A stretch of 6,176 bases of DNA from Candidatus Dadabacteria bacterium. Lineage in GTDB: Bacteria > Bdellovibrionota_C > UBA2361 > J135. A program made the translations under genes and the position numbers. Each line of letters begins with the position of its first letter. The first letter of the stretch is position 1. The notes beneath the pieces were generated by a model. It searched no databases and was not told where the DNA came from. It saw nothing but the letters and a program-made list of their open reading frames with translations. This document shows positions 6,114 to 6,176 of this stretch, piece after piece. The DNA is taken from assembly GCA_003694225.1 (NCBI GenBank), contig RFKT01000100.1:1-6176 (forward strand). The letters are read 5' to 3'.

Positions 6114-6141
6114 GCAAACAAGGTAAGGAAAGGATTTAAAA

Positions 6142-6176
6142 ATGGCAAAATGTAATCACTGCGGCAAGGCAACTAC
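6142..6176 (+). CDS. rpmB: Ribosomal protein bL28, first 11 codons (cut by window end)
   Basis: The frame reads MAKCNHCGKAT before the window ends. bL28 is a small protein of the large ribosomal subunit that starts with M-(A/S)-x-x-C-x-x-(C/T)-G-K in many bacteria. The CNHC pair at residues 4-7 matches the zinc-binding (C+) form of L28. The start has AAGGAAAGGA (6125-6134 region) a few bases upstream, a strong ribosome binding site. The extended -10 promoter and leader hairpin just before it fit a highly expressed ribosomal gene. Only 35 bases are visible, so another small zinc-ribbon protein cannot be fully excluded. Confidence 0.75.
   Translation, partial: MAKCNHCGKAT

Noticed and set aside
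1..6176. Search by eye for CRISPR repeats, insertion-sequence ends, tRNA/rRNA genes, and phage or defence genes
   Set aside because: No repeated spacer pattern, transposase, tRNA-like fold or defence domain was seen; coding density is high and all recognised genes are housekeeping.

Overview
The window comes from a diderm (Gram-negative-type) bacterium with an AT-leaning genome. Five of its genes serve outer-membrane assembly or lipid A synthesis. Using LpxI rather than LpxH, together with the compact bamA-ompH-fabZ-lpxA-lpxI order, resembles gene clusters of Synergistota and of Negativicutes within the Firmicutes. I favour Synergistota, but this is inference from layout and not a proven placement.

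Layout, all on the + strand: (1) 1-1968, the 3' part of bamA, the outer-membrane protein assembly factor, cut off at its 5' end by the window edge. (2) 1969-2087, a 119-base gap with a weak hairpin followed by T-rich sequence and a plausible promoter for the next gene. (3) 2088-4792, a tight run of ompH/skp (periplasmic chaperone), fabZ (3-hydroxyacyl-ACP dehydratase), lpxA (UDP-GlcNAc acyltransferase) and lpxI (UDP-2,3-diacylglucosamine hydrolase), with gaps of 27, 4 and 9 bases between coding regions. (4) 4792-4845, a 17-codon open frame with a strong ribosome binding site. Its start overlaps the lpxI stop, and its stop overlaps the start of the next gene. (5) 4838-6076, a polytopic membrane protein of 412 aa resembling the PTPS-related/GT-C-like membrane proteins. 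(6) 6035-6113, a near-consensus promoter inside the 3' end of that gene, followed by a strong intrinsic terminator. (7) 6142 to the window end, the first 11 codons of what looks like rpmB (ribosomal protein L28).

The genes fit one envelope-biogenesis theme. BamA inserts beta-barrel proteins and OmpH escorts them through the periplasm. FabZ and LpxA compete for the same 3-hydroxyacyl-ACP pool at the branch between phospholipid and lipid A. LpxI acts three steps later, producing lipid X. The enzymes for the intermediate and next steps (LpxC, LpxD, LpxB) are not in the window and must be encoded elsewhere if the pathway is complete.

Most of the window is ordinary housekeeping sequence. The parts that deserve attention are the two boundaries of the membrane-protein gene: the coupled mini-ORF at its start, and the embedded promoter plus leader terminator at its end. 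I see no mobile element, CRISPR array, tRNA or rRNA.
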